Shown: positions 16,996 to 25,696 of the stretch, one piece after another
How the letters are laid out: each line of letters opens with the position of its first letter
Position numbering within the stretch: position 1 is the stretch's first letter
Assembly: GCA_902785485.1 (NCBI GenBank)
Contig: CACZZA010000003.1
Coordinates: forward strand, 1-45,760
Source of the DNA: an uncultured Ruminococcus sp.
GTDB taxonomy: Bacteria; Bacillota; Clostridia; Oscillospirales; CAG-272
Direction: 5' to 3'
Length of the DNA: 45,760 nt
Position numbers and translations under genes: made by a program
The notes under the pieces: generated by a model
The model's database searches: none
Told to the model about the DNA's origin: nothing
Seen by the model: the letters and a program-made list of their open reading frames with translations, nothing else

Positions 16996-17393
16996 AAAAA
17001 ATAACGAAAGAGCGTTTGTTCTTCGTACTTCTATCCGCGCTCCTGCTCGCGGTCGAGATCTTTATCGGGACGCGCGTTCACGACGCGTTCGTGCGCCCCT
17101 ATCTCGGGGACACGCTCGTCGTCATACTGATATGGGCGATCATACGGATCATCGCGCCGCGTAAGGCGGTGTGGCTTTCCGGCGCTGTATTCGTCTTTGC
17201 GCTCGCCGTGGAAACGACGCAGCTCATCCCGCTCGTCGATCTGCTCGGTATCGAAAACAGACTTATCCGCGTGCTGATGGGCACTTCCTTCGCTTTCGGA
17301 GACCTTATAGCCTACGCCGCGGGGTGCGCGGTCACGTTCTGCGCGGACTTCGCGGAGTACCGTAAAAGAAAAAACAGGGAGAAGGCATCATGA
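16992..17393 (+). CDS. DUF2809 family membrane protein
   Basis: This 133-residue protein has four hydrophobic helices. The sequence after the first one reads EIFIGTRVHDAFVRPYLGD, the best-conserved block of DUF2809, followed by VVILIWAIIRI and an ALAVETTQL segment in the third helix. Family function is unknown. It overlaps the preceding and following genes by 4 bases each (ATGA). Confidence 0.85.
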   Translation: MKKITKERLFFVLLSALLLAVEIFIGTRVHDAFVRPYLGDTLVVILIWAIIRIIAPRKAVWLSGAVFVFALAVETTQLIPLVDLLGIENRLIRVLMGTSFAFGDLIAYAAGCAVTFCADFAEYRKRKNREKAS

Positions 17394-17962
17394 ACGCAAG
17401 AGAATATCTCGATATACTCCACGTCGCGGAAAGGCTCAAAGACACCGTAAGGCACTGCACGACGTCAAAAGGAAGACCGGAGAGCGTCGCGGAACACAGC
17501 TGGCGCGTCGCCCTGATGGCGTTTCTTCTTCGCGACGAGTTTCCCAAAGCCGATATGAACAAGGTCGTGGATATGTGTCTTATCCACGATCTCGGCGAGT
17601 GCTTCACGGGAGATATACCGACGTTTCTCAAATCCGCGTCGGACGAAAAAACGGAGGAGGCGCTGCTCGGAGAATGGGTGGCTTCCCTTCCCGGCGGTAT
17701 AGCCGAACGGATGGCGTCGCTCTACGAAGAAATGAAGGAGCAAAGTACGGTCGAAGCAAAACTTTATAAGGCGCTCGACAAATTCGAGGCGCTGATACAG
17801 CACAACGAGTCGCCGCTCTGTACCTGGTCGGACAACGAATACGAACTGAACATGACCTACGCGAAAGACACGGCGGCGTTCTCGGAATGGCTGACCGGCT
17901 TACGAAAAGAGATCCTCAACGACACGCTCGAGAAGATCAAAAACGAAAAGACAGACAAATGA
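17390..17962 (+). CDS. HD-domain hydrolase, YfbR/HDDC2-like 5'-nucleotidase
   Basis: This 190-residue protein has the metal-binding HD pattern: ESVAEHSW (H36), LIHDLGE (H66-D67) and LDKFEAL near 129. The N-terminal RLKDTVRHCTTSKGRPESVAEHSW context is typical of YfbR/HDDC2 enzymes, which dephosphorylate deoxynucleoside 5'-monophosphates. The precise substrate is inferred from the family. It overlaps both neighbours by 4 bases, so it is translated as part of the train. Confidence 0.85.
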   Translation: MNAREYLDILHVAERLKDTVRHCTTSKGRPESVAEHSWRVALMAFLLRDEFPKADMNKVVDMCLIHDLGECFTGDIPTFLKSASDEKTEEALLGEWVASLPGGIAERMASLYEEMKEQSTVEAKLYKALDKFEALIQHNESPLCTWSDNEYELNMTYAKDTAAFSEWLTGLRKEILNDTLEKIKNEKTDK

Positions 17963-18495
17963 TCGAAATAATAGCAGGAAACGTATGCAGCGTCTGCGGG
18001 ATGATCTCGGACGCAGTCAGCGGAACGCGGAAGAAAAGGACGCACATCCTCATATCGCAGACCTTCAGCCTCGTTTTTTACGGGATAGGCTCCGTCATTC
18101 TCAAAGGCTACAGCAACACGGCGCAGAACGCGGTCGGGATCTTTCGCAACCTTGCGGCGATAAAGAACGTAAAGAGCAAGGTCCTTGAATGGACTCTCAT
18201 AGCGCTCGGAGTCATACTCGGGATATATTTCAACAACCGCGCGCTGATCGGATGGCTTCCCATTATCGCGAACCTCGAATATTCGGTCGCGGTCTTCCGT
18301 TTCAAAGAGAACACCTTCCTTCTCAAGCTCGCGTTTATGATAAACGCGCTTATGTTCGCGATCTTCAACTTTGCGATACAGAACTACGTCGGCACCGTCT
18401 CGTGTTCGGTAGTTTTCATAACGACTCTTATCGCACTTATCAAAGAAAAACACCCAAGCCCCGCCGCGCAGGACAGGCAGGAGGAGAACTCATGA
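17959..18495 (+). CDS. YgjV-family inner membrane protein
   Basis: The start ATG 17959 overlaps the preceding stop codon, giving 178 residues; longer upstream readings in frame only shadow the previous gene. The protein has about five to six hydrophobic helices, opening GNVCSVCGMISDAVS, then ISQTFSLVFYGIGSVILKGYSNTAQN split across the next helices, and LIGWLPIIANLEYS, all resembling the YgjV family. Its function is not known. It overlaps the next gene by 4 bases. Confidence 0.8.
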   Translation: MIEIIAGNVCSVCGMISDAVSGTRKKRTHILISQTFSLVFYGIGSVILKGYSNTAQNAVGIFRNLAAIKNVKSKVLEWTLIALGVILGIYFNNRALIGWLPIIANLEYSVAVFRFKENTFLLKLAFMINALMFAIFNFAIQNYVGTVSCSVVFITTLIALIKEKHPSPAAQDRQEENS

Positions 18496-18944
18496 GCAAA
18501 ATGAACTTCAAATACGTGCGTATCCAGGGAAAGCGACTCGCCAAAAACACAATGCACGCCAAGGGCGTTTTCAGTATGTGTATGGAAATGATACGCAACG
18601 AGGTCATGGACCCCGAGGACGCGGAGCTTTATATGGAGATCGACGGCTGGTTCTCCGAAAATCTCCCCTGGCCGCCGCAATGCCGTAATCAGGATCCGGT
18701 GATATGCTGGTTCAAGACCGAAAACTCCGAAGAAATGATGAAGATGATCCGCCCCGCGCTTTGGCTGCTCGAACGCTACAACGTGCCGTATTTTCTCGTT
18801 TACACCAACACACCGGGCGAGATCGTTTACGAGGACCGGTACCAGATCGTCGCAAAAACAGACGGGTACCTCGAGATCGACGAAGTCCCGAAGTCCTGGT
18901 CGCCCGACGCGGAAGAAAATGAAAAAACGACTCCCGGACAATGA
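18492..18944 (+). CDS. Conserved hypothetical soluble protein
   Basis: ATG 18492 overlaps the preceding stop (ATGA) and follows AGGAGAAC, giving 150 residues. I do not recognise the family. The protein is soluble and acidic, with a Trp/Pro-rich stretch (WFSENLPWPPQCRNQDPVI, about 57-75) and an alpha/beta-like middle ending VPYFLVYTN. The C-terminal 20 residues are low-complexity Glu/Pro. No signal peptide. It is the last of four overlapping genes after the sensor. Confidence 0.75.
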   Translation: MSKMNFKYVRIQGKRLAKNTMHAKGVFSMCMEMIRNEVMDPEDAELYMEIDGWFSENLPWPPQCRNQDPVICWFKTENSEEMMKMIRPALWLLERYNVPYFLVYTNTPGEIVYEDRYQIVAKTDGYLEIDEVPKSWSPDAEENEKTTPGQ

Positions 18945-18997
18945 CCGAGGAACGATCTTTTTGAAACAAGAGCAAAGGTAAACAAGGAGGATTCAAC

Positions 18998-20116
18998 TTG
19001 ACGATCAAAGATTTTTTCCTTGACAATTTCGTAATGATCTACGAGCTGATAGGGCTTATGCTGATACTCTGGATCAGCGTACATATTTCGACAAGGATGA
19101 AGCGGCTGACGCAGGCGGTCGTAATACTTATATTCATCGAAACTGTCGTGTTCTATCTCGAAAAATGGACTCAGACGTTCGATCACGTGACTATTATGCG
19201 TCCGATGTTCACGGCAACGCTGTACTCGATCTATCCTGTAATACTCGTTCTTTTGATGTTCGTCACATCTACGAGCAAGATGTCGAAAAAAAGACTGCTG
19301 ATCATGATGATACCGGAGCTCATAAGCGTTCCGCTGTACTTCACGTCCCAATGGACGCATTTGATATTTTACTTTCACGAGCCGAACTCCTACGCGGGCT
19401 CCGACTTTCACGAACTGTTCAGCTGGTGGCCGTATATCATATTCGGTTTCTATACCGCGGTGTTCGTCATACACACTTTCATATATTTCAGGCGCTACAC
19501 GCAAAACTATATCCCGATCGCTCTGTTCATAATGTTCTTCCCTATCGCGGGAGTGCTTTTCTACGTTTTTTCGGACTCGGGCAAGGACTACGGAGCGCTG
19601 TTCACCTCCGCCGTACTGCTTTATTACGTTTACGTTTATATCCACACGACCAAGATAGACCCTCTGACCTCGCTCCTCAACCGTCAGAGCTACTATAAAG
19701 ATATGCAATCCAAGGGGATCACCGGAGTCGCGTCGATCGATATGAACGACCTCAAACACCTCAACGACAATTTCGGGCACGAGGCGGGAGACTTTGCTCT
19801 GAGAGTCGTGTCGGACATAATGAGAAGGATGCAGCGCAGATGGATCACCTTCTACCGCGTAGGCGGAGACGAGTTCATGATACTGTTCACTCAAGTCAAA
19901 GAAGACTATATCGCCTCCTTTATCTCAAAGCTGCAGGAAAATCTGAACTCATCGGGATACCCGTGCGCCGTCGGTTACGCGCAGAAACTGCTCGGAGACA
20001 GCGTAGAAGACGCGATACGCGAGTCAGACCGCCGTATGTATGAAAACAAAGCCGCGATGAAAGCGGAAAAATACGCGAAAAAACAGACGGAAGAAACGAA
20101 AAACGAAACAAAATAA
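18998..20116 (+). CDS. Membrane diguanylate cyclase (GGDEF domain)
   Basis: The start is TTG 18998 with AAGGAGG 7-8 bases before it. The 372-residue protein has seven to eight membrane helices (about 12-210) and a C-terminal GGDEF domain: DPLTSLLNR, SIDMNDLKHLND and GGDEF at 289-293. No RxxD inhibitory site is visible at the usual place. The C-terminal 25 residues are Lys/Glu-rich. It is a near relative in layout of the GGDEF protein at 11501. It lies in the same gene train as the HD-GYP sensor, so synthesis and breakdown of cyclic di-GMP may be set together. Confidence 0.9.
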   Translation: MTIKDFFLDNFVMIYELIGLMLILWISVHISTRMKRLTQAVVILIFIETVVFYLEKWTQTFDHVTIMRPMFTATLYSIYPVILVLLMFVTSTSKMSKKRLLIMMIPELISVPLYFTSQWTHLIFYFHEPNSYAGSDFHELFSWWPYIIFGFYTAVFVIHTFIYFRRYTQNYIPIALFIMFFPIAGVLFYVFSDSGKDYGALFTSAVLLYYVYVYIHTTKIDPLTSLLNRQSYYKDMQSKGITGVASIDMNDLKHLNDNFGHEAGDFALRVVSDIMRRMQRRWITFYRVGGDEFMILFTQVKEDYIASFISKLQENLNSSGYPCAVGYAQKLLGDSVEDAIRESDRRMYENKAAMKAEKYAKKQTEETKNETK

Positions 20117-20131
20117 ACACAAGGAGTCAAA

Positions 20132-21049
20132 ATGAAATTAGCCACCACGACGGGAGATTTTGCCCGATACACACACTCGCAGGAGGAGCGTATCAGATAT
20201 ATCGCGGAAGCGGGGTTCAGGTACGCCGATTACAACTTCTGCACCGATTACGACCGCAAGGAGGGCGTCTTCGCCTCCGACGAAGACGGTTTCGTCGCTT
20301 CTTACGCCGCGAAAATAAAGCAAGCCGCCGATGAATGCGGCGTAAAACTCATCCAGGCACACGCGCCGATGGGAAGACCTCTGCTCGAAGGAGACAATCA
20401 CGCGGAGTTCGTCAACGCCAATATCCGCTGTATCGAGTGCTGTTCTCTCCTCGGGATCGACCGCATAGTCGTCCATTCGGGTTATCTTCCCGACATCCCG
20501 AAAAACGAGTGCTTCAAGCGCAACGCGGCGTTCTTCCGCGAGCTTCTCCCCGCGGCGGAAAAATACGGAGTATATATCCTCGTCGAAAACTTCAACAAAA
20601 TGAGCAAGGCGAACGTCTACTGGATCGACAACGCCCCCGATCTGAAAAGGCTTATAAAGCTCGTCGACCATCCGCTCTTTCAGGCGGTCTGGGATACCGG
20701 GCACGCGAATATGCAGGAAATGCCGCAGGACGTTTCGCTCCGTCTGCTCGGGAAACACGTTATGGCGCTCCACGTTCAGGACAATATGGGTGATAAAGAC
20801 TCACACGTCGCCCCGTTCTTCGGCACGCTCAACCTCGACTCGCTTATGGCGGGACTTCTCGATATAGGCTACGACGGGTATTTCACTTTTGAAGCGACGA
20901 ATATCTTTCTTCCCGGTAAAAAACGCAGGCAGTCCGACAAAGAAAAGAAGCTGCTCAACGCTCCCCTCGAACTCAGAAAAAAAGCGGAAAGTCTGCTTTA
21001 TGAAATAGGAAAAACGGTCCTCGAGGCGTACGGAGTATTTGAAGAATGA
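20132..21049 (+). CDS. Sugar phosphate isomerase/epimerase-like TIM barrel protein
   Basis: This 305-residue protein belongs to the AP-endonuclease-2/xylose-isomerase-like TIM barrel group. Visible barrel motifs are an N-terminal EAGFRYADYN strand, VKLIQAHAPMG, RIVVHSGYL, YILVENFNKM (metal-binding Glu), WDTGHANM and ALHVQDNMGDKDSH, and YFTFEATN at the end. Members isomerise or epimerise sugars and inositols; the substrate here is unknown. An AAGGAGT site precedes the ATG, and the gene overlaps the following hydrolase gene by 4 bases. Confidence 0.88.
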   Translation: MKLATTTGDFARYTHSQEERIRYIAEAGFRYADYNFCTDYDRKEGVFASDEDGFVASYAAKIKQAADECGVKLIQAHAPMGRPLLEGDNHAEFVNANIRCIECCSLLGIDRIVVHSGYLPDIPKNECFKRNAAFFRELLPAAEKYGVYILVENFNKMSKANVYWIDNAPDLKRLIKLVDHPLFQAVWDTGHANMQEMPQDVSLRLLGKHVMALHVQDNMGDKDSHVAPFFGTLNLDSLMAGLLDIGYDGYFTFEATNIFLPGKKRRQSDKEKKLLNAPLELRKKAESLLYEIGKTVLEAYGVFEE

Positions 21050-21852
21050 AAACAAAGATCGAAAAAACCGTCACCGGCGGTTTTACAAACGAATATTTCC
21101 GTTTCGGGAAAGGCAAGACCCCGCTCGTCATCCTCCCGGGAGTCAGTGTGCAGAGCGTTATGCTCTTCGCGGACGCGATAGAGGAGGCGTACGCTCCCCT
21201 TGCGGACGGTTTTGATATTTACGTACTTGACAGAAGAAAAGAACTTCCGAAAAAATACGACGTTTACGGCATGGCGAAAGATACCGCGGAAGTCTTCGAC
21301 GCGCTCGGGATAAAAAACGCCTGCGTATTCGGCGCGTCGCAGGGAGGGATGATCGCCCTCGTTCTCGCGCTCACGCGTCCCGACCTCGTCGGCAAACTCG
21401 CGCTCGGCTCGACTTGTGCCCGCATAAGCGGCGAAACGAAAGCAAAGATCGACGTTTGGGCGAAAGCGGCGGAAGAAAAAGACGCCGAAAAGTTATTTTT
21501 CGAGTTCGGACGGCTCGTCTATCCGAAAGAGGTCTTCGAGGCGTCGAAGGACGCGCTTTCCGCGGCGGCAAAGGCGGCGACGCCCGAAGAGCTTAGCCGT
21601 TTTGCGGTATTCGTCCGCGCGATGGACGGCTTTGACGTCAGTCAGTCGCTCGGTTCTCTCTCGTGCCCGGTCCTCCTGCTCGCGTCGAGCGACGACGGGG
21701 TGTTCGGAAAAGAGGACTTCGAGCTGATGAAAAACGGCTTGAAAGAAATACGCGGTTTCGCTTTTCATCTTTACGACTCGTACGGACACGCGGCGTACGA
21801 TCTTGCTCCGGACTACAAGGAACGGCTGCTGCGTTTTTTCAAAGAACAATAA
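21046..21852 (+). CDS. Alpha/beta hydrolase
   Basis: This 268-residue protein has an ILPGVS oxyanion motif near 29-34, nucleophile elbow GASQGG with Ser 98, acidic residue in LLASSDDGVFG and a final histidine in YDSYGHAAYD. No signal peptide. It overlaps the isomerase-like gene by 4 bases, hinting at a shared small-molecule pathway, though the substrate is not evident. It differs clearly from the hydrolase at 12746. Confidence 0.88.
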   Translation: MKTKIEKTVTGGFTNEYFRFGKGKTPLVILPGVSVQSVMLFADAIEEAYAPLADGFDIYVLDRRKELPKKYDVYGMAKDTAEVFDALGIKNACVFGASQGGMIALVLALTRPDLVGKLALGSTCARISGETKAKIDVWAKAAEEKDAEKLFFEFGRLVYPKEVFEASKDALSAAAKAATPEELSRFAVFVRAMDGFDVSQSLGSLSCPVLLLASSDDGVFGKEDFELMKNGLKEIRGFAFHLYDSYGHAAYDLAPDYKERLLRFFKEQ

Positions 21853-21870
21853 TCCAAAGGAGATATGACA

Positions 21871-22545
21871 ATGAGCAAACCCATCGGAATAGCCGCAAGG
21901 GCGAAAGAACTGATTGAAAAAGAGTTCAAACTGACGAAAAAAGACGTCGGAGACCTCGCCGTCCTCAAGAAAAAAGGAATGCGTTTCGAGACCGAGGCGT
22001 TTTCCGCGGAAGGACTCGGACACGTTTGTTTTCTGAGCCTCAAAGCCCCTCTCGGATTGATGAGGATGGAGACCGTCGTCATCTGCCCCGAAAACCGCGA
22101 TATCCCGCTCATAAACCTCGACGCGATGCGCGCTTTCGGACGCGACACGCAGATAGTAGAGCTGTATAACACCGAGCTTCAGCCGCCGGAGGAGGGCGCG
22201 ATGGCGCCTTACGCCGAAGCGAAAGAGAAAGACTCGGATATTCCCGACTACGTATCCGGCGAGCATTGGTACGACTCGCTCCGTTACCCCGAGTCGTACG
22301 CAAAGGTCGGCAAAGGCTTTGCGGAAAGACTCTCGGACACCGCCTGCGAGATGCTGAAACTATGGCTCAATCAGGCGAAGGGGGCGCAGCTCATCGACTC
22401 TCCCGAAAAGAAAGCGAAAATAAAAGACTTTGCCGAGACCCTTTATGAAAAAGGCGGTCCGGCGGTAGATACTTTCGTCAAGCTGTTCGGCAGAGAGACC
22501 GCGAGAAGGATGGTCGTCGGCGCGATGTACGGAGTCGATAACTGA
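21871..22545 (+). CDS. Unrecognised protein, faintly like ferredoxin-dependent bilin reductases
   Basis: ATG 21871 is chosen because AAAGGAG ends 8 bases before it; the ATG two codons upstream lies too close. The product has 224 residues, is soluble and has no signal peptide. The segment METVVICPENRDIPLINLD followed by a DTQIVELYNTEL stretch (about 63-100) recalls the central sheet of ferredoxin-dependent bilin reductases, but other parts do not obviously fit and I give this little weight. The C-terminal half is helical with many Lys/Glu. It sits between a hydrolase and an EEP-family phosphatase. Confidence 0.75.
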   Translation: MSKPIGIAARAKELIEKEFKLTKKDVGDLAVLKKKGMRFETEAFSAEGLGHVCFLSLKAPLGLMRMETVVICPENRDIPLINLDAMRAFGRDTQIVELYNTELQPPEEGAMAPYAEAKEKDSDIPDYVSGEHWYDSLRYPESYAKVGKGFAERLSDTACEMLKLWLNQAKGAQLIDSPEKKAKIKDFAETLYEKGGPAVDTFVKLFGRETARRMVVGAMYGVDN

Positions 22546-22560
22546 AAAGAGGCGTTTGGA

Positions 22561-23337
22561 TTGAAGATCGGAGTAATGACGTTCAACCTCCGGGTTGACG
22601 CGGAGATCGACGGGATCAACCGTTTTCCGCACAGAAAAGGACGCATCCTTGAAGTGATCGAAAAACATAAGCCCCACGTCATCGGTTTTCAGGAAGCGAA
22701 CGACACGATGCGCGAGTGGCTCGCCGAAGCGCTTTCCGGGGGCGGATATACCGTCGTCGGATGCGGCAGAAACACCGATTTCAGGGGCGAGAGCGTTCCC
22801 GTCGCGTTTCTGACCGACGCGTTCGACCTGAAAATGACCGATACGAAATGGCTGTCGCCCACCCCGGACGTTCCCGGATCGACCTTCGGCGGCGACCAGA
22901 GCCATTGTCCGAGGATCCTGACGTCCGCGATACTGAGCCCACGCGAGGGACGTGAGTTTCTCTTTCTCAACACCCACCTCGACCATAAGGGCGAGAACGC
23001 CCGGGTCCTCGGCGCGAGGTGCGTAACGGAATATATCGAGAAAGCGGGACTCCCGTTCGTTATCACCGGAGATATGAACGCGCGTCCCTGCGATCAGGCG
23101 ATAAAGGAATTCCTGTCGTCCGCGCCGAACGGAAAGAACTGCGTCGACGCGACGTCGAACGTCGGCGGCACGTTCCACGCGTTCGGAAGAAAAGTCGGCG
23201 AAGAAAGAACGAAGATCGACTATATATTTACCGATATGGACTGCGACCCGTCCGAGTCGTTCGCGATCTCCGAGCCTCCCGTCGACGGCGTTTACGTTTC
23301 CGACCACGACCCGGTGATAGCATTTATCGAAACATAA
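22561..23337 (+). CDS. Endonuclease/exonuclease/phosphatase (EEP) family protein
   Basis: The start is TTG 22561 after AGAGGCG. The 258-residue protein shows EEP fold signatures: VMTFNLRVD at the N-terminus, IGFQEAN (metal-binding Glu) near 40, LNTHLDHKGENAR, ITGDMNARP and the terminal SDHDPVIAF. No signal peptide is visible. This subgroup includes sphingomyelinase- and phosphodiesterase-like enzymes and DNA-repair nucleases; the substrate cannot be chosen. It is followed after 14 bases by a lipoprotein gene. Confidence 0.9.
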   Translation: MKIGVMTFNLRVDAEIDGINRFPHRKGRILEVIEKHKPHVIGFQEANDTMREWLAEALSGGGYTVVGCGRNTDFRGESVPVAFLTDAFDLKMTDTKWLSPTPDVPGSTFGGDQSHCPRILTSAILSPREGREFLFLNTHLDHKGENARVLGARCVTEYIEKAGLPFVITGDMNARPCDQAIKEFLSSAPNGKNCVDATSNVGGTFHAFGRKVGEERTKIDYIFTDMDCDPSESFAISEPPVDGVYVSDHDPVIAFIET

Positions 23338-23351
23338 AAAGGAGACCGAAA

Positions 23352-24026
23352 ATGAAAAAAGCGCTTTTTCTGATCCTGCTCTGCTTATGCCTGCTTGCCG
23401 TCTCGTGCGGCGAGAGCGCCGAAAAAGTGAAAGACACCGATACTGCCGGAGTTAAGACCGCGTCTCCCGACGCGACCGAGGAAGCGACGTCTGAAACGAC
23501 CGAAGTCCCCGGTTCAGAGGCAGCGACCGAGGCTCCCGAGACCGAGCCTCCCGCCACCGAACCCCTGGCGACCGAACCTCCCGTGACTGAGCCGCCCGCT
23601 ACCGAACCTCCCGTGACGGAACCTCCGGCAACCGAGCCGCCCGCGGCAGTCGTTCCTCCTTCTCCGGATTACAACACCACCGTCGCGGGAGTGAGCGTTT
23701 ATTCCCCCGGACAGATCGCGGTAACGAATCCCGTTTACGTTACGATGTCGTCCGATCCGTATATCCGCAGAGTTATCCTTACGACCGACACTCCGATCTC
23801 AAACTTTGAAATAGCGGCGCTGAACTCAGACGGCAATGATCTGGGCGTCACCGTTTTTCAGACCATACCGGAATTCACTCCCGGAAAGCAGATCCTCGTA
23901 GACTATTTTCAACCCGAATATTTCCCCGGCGCTGGAGTACGTTTCACGGACGCCGGCGGAACGTCGCATCTGCTTGAGTTTGCCGTTTCAGGACTCGACG
24001 GTACCGTATTTTTTATAGAACACTAA
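23352..24026 (+). CDS. Lipoprotein with a Thr-Glu-Pro-Pro repeat stalk
   Basis: ATG 23352 follows AAAAGGAGACC. The 224-residue protein has a lipoprotein signal peptide (lipobox LAVSC, Cys 19), a 70-residue Thr/Glu/Ala linker that becomes a tandem TEPPA/TEPPV repeat (about 65-95), and a C-terminal domain of about 120 residues rich in beta strands (from YNTTVAGVSVYSPGQ on). The linker should hold the domain away from the membrane through the wall. I do not recognise the C-terminal domain. Confidence 0.85.
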   Translation: MKKALFLILLCLCLLAVSCGESAEKVKDTDTAGVKTASPDATEEATSETTEVPGSEAATEAPETEPPATEPLATEPPVTEPPATEPPVTEPPATEPPAAVVPPSPDYNTTVAGVSVYSPGQIAVTNPVYVTMSSDPYIRRVILTTDTPISNFEIAALNSDGNDLGVTVFQTIPEFTPGKQILVDYFQPEYFPGAGVRFTDAGGTSHLLEFAVSGLDGTVFFIEH

Positions 24027-24048
24027 ATGATCGACAGGAGATAGAACA

Positions 24049-24630
24049 ATGATCCTTGAGCTTGCAAAAAAGAGCCGCAGCTATCGCGGCTACGACGAGA
24101 GCCGACGCGTCACCCGCGAAGAGCTCGTACACTTTGTCGACTGCGCCAGATTTGCGCCGTCGAGCGTGAACGGACAGCCGTTCAAATACTACCTCGCGTA
24201 CGAAAAAGAGGACGTAGACCGCATCCAGCCGCTGACCGGCTGGGCGAGGGCGCTCCCCCAGATGAAGCTCCCCCACCCCGGAAAATGCCCGACCGCGTTT
24301 ATCGTCATCTGCCAGAACACCGATTGGGACGCCGACCTCAAGCGTTATTTCAAGGACGTCGGCATCGTAGCGCAGACAATGCTCCTCGCGGCGGCGGAAC
24401 GGGACCTCGGCGGCATCATGATCGGCAATTTCAGTCCCGACAGAGTCAAGGAGACCCTTTCCCTGCCCGAAAACCTTGTTCCGATGCTGATAGTCGCGTT
24501 CGGAAAACCCGACGAGAAGATCGTCCTCACCGAGATCGAGAACGGCGAGAGTATCAAATATTACCGCGACGAGAATGACGTACACTACGTTCCCAAACGC
24601 AAGCTCGAAGATATAATCACCGAGAAATGA
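24049..24630 (+). CDS. Nitroreductase family protein
   Basis: This 193-residue flavoprotein has KKSRSYRGYDESRRVTRE at the N-terminus (FMN-binding Arg pattern), FAPSSVNGQPFKYY near 34-48, and DVGIVAQTMLLAAAERDLGGIMIGNF near 100-130, the usual FMN-contact helix and loop of the family. Members reduce quinones, nitro compounds or flavins with NAD(P)H. The substrate is unknown. It overlaps the following small gene by 4 bases. Confidence 0.9.
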   Translation: MILELAKKSRSYRGYDESRRVTREELVHFVDCARFAPSSVNGQPFKYYLAYEKEDVDRIQPLTGWARALPQMKLPHPGKCPTAFIVICQNTDWDADLKRYFKDVGIVAQTMLLAAAERDLGGIMIGNFSPDRVKETLSLPENLVPMLIVAFGKPDEKIVLTEIENGESIKYYRDENDVHYVPKRKLEDIITEK

Positions 24631-24947
24631 ACAGAGATAAACAGATCGAAAGGATCGCCGGGATGGAGGACCGCCTGAACGGCGCGCTCGACGCGATAAA
24701 CTCCCTCACCCGCGCGCTCGACAAATACGAAAAGGCGGCTCCCGGGATCAAAAAACTCATCCGCTATTACGGCAGCGCCTCGTGGCTCCGCGACGTCTCC
24801 GATGACGCGTCGGGAGTCCTCCCCGACGGTCTCAAACGCGGCGTACTGTCGGAAGACGGGATATACGATATGCTCGAACGCAACCGCGAAACGCTGACTC
24901 GCGCCCTTGCGGCGGTATCAAAGGCGCTCGAAGAACATACGATATGA
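24627..24947 (+). CDS. DUF4298 family protein
   Basis: This 106-residue protein is almost all helical with heptad-like spacing at the N-terminus (ERIAGMEDRLNGALDAINSL) and a conserved middle IKKLIRYYGSASWLRDVSDD, which matches DUF4298, found in many Firmicutes and of unknown function. It overlaps both neighbours by 4 bases. Confidence 0.85.
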   Translation: MNRDKQIERIAGMEDRLNGALDAINSLTRALDKYEKAAPGIKKLIRYYGSASWLRDVSDDASGVLPDGLKRGVLSEDGIYDMLERNRETLTRALAAVSKALEEHTI

Positions 24948-25696
24948 GCTACACGGACATAAACGCGGAAACCATCGACCGTTGGATCGACGAGGGATGG
25001 GAGTGGGGGCGTCCCGTCACTCACGAGATCTGCGTCAAGGCAAAACAAGGCGAATGGGACGTTCTTCTCACCCCGACGAGACCCGTTCCGCACGTGTGGC
25101 TTGGCGACCTTCGCGGGAAAAAAGTCCTCGGGCTTGCGAGCGGAGGCGGTCAGCAGATGCCGGTCTTCGCAGTCCTCGGAGCCGAGTGTACGGTACTCGA
25201 CTATTCCGAAAAACAGCTTGAGAGCGAACGGCTCGTCGCCGCGCGGGAGGGGTATGAGATACGCGCCGTGCGCGCGGATATGACTCTCCCCCTGCCCTTT
25301 GAGGACGGGGAGTTCGATCTGATCTTTCATCCTGTGTCAAACTGCTACATCAAGGACGTGAAGCACGTCTGGCGAGAGTGCTTCCGCATACTGAAAAAGG
25401 GCGGAACGCTCCTTTCGGGAACGGACCACTACGTCAATTATATCGTTTCCGAGGACGAAAAGTCGGTCGTAAACCGTCTTCCGTTCGATCCGCTCGTCAA
25501 CAAAGATCAGATGGAAATGCTCGAACGGGAAGACTGCGGCGTGCAGTTCTCACACACTATCGAAGAACAGATAAACGGTCAGCTCGAAGCGGGATTCGTT
25601 CTGAAAGAGCTGTACGAAGACACGAACGGCTCGGGGTGGCTCCACGAACTCAATATCCCGACTTTTCTCGCCATGAGATCGGAGAAACCGTTATGA
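24944..25696 (+). CDS. Class I SAM-dependent methyltransferase
   Basis: This 250-residue protein has a Rossmann methyltransferase core: motif I VLGLASGGGQQ (61-71), acidic motif II VLDYSEKQL (84-92), ADMTLPLPFEDGEFDLI at motifs III-IV, and LKKGGTLLSGTDHYV. The N-terminus has Trp-rich IDRWIDEGWEWG, typical of a Firmicutes subgroup of unknown target. It overlaps the neighbouring genes by 4 bases each. Confidence 0.9.
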   Translation: MSYTDINAETIDRWIDEGWEWGRPVTHEICVKAKQGEWDVLLTPTRPVPHVWLGDLRGKKVLGLASGGGQQMPVFAVLGAECTVLDYSEKQLESERLVAAREGYEIRAVRADMTLPLPFEDGEFDLIFHPVSNCYIKDVKHVWRECFRILKKGGTLLSGTDHYVNYIVSEDEKSVVNRLPFDPLVNKDQMEMLEREDCGVQFSHTIEEQINGQLEAGFVLKELYEDTNGSGWLHELNIPTFLAMRSEKPL

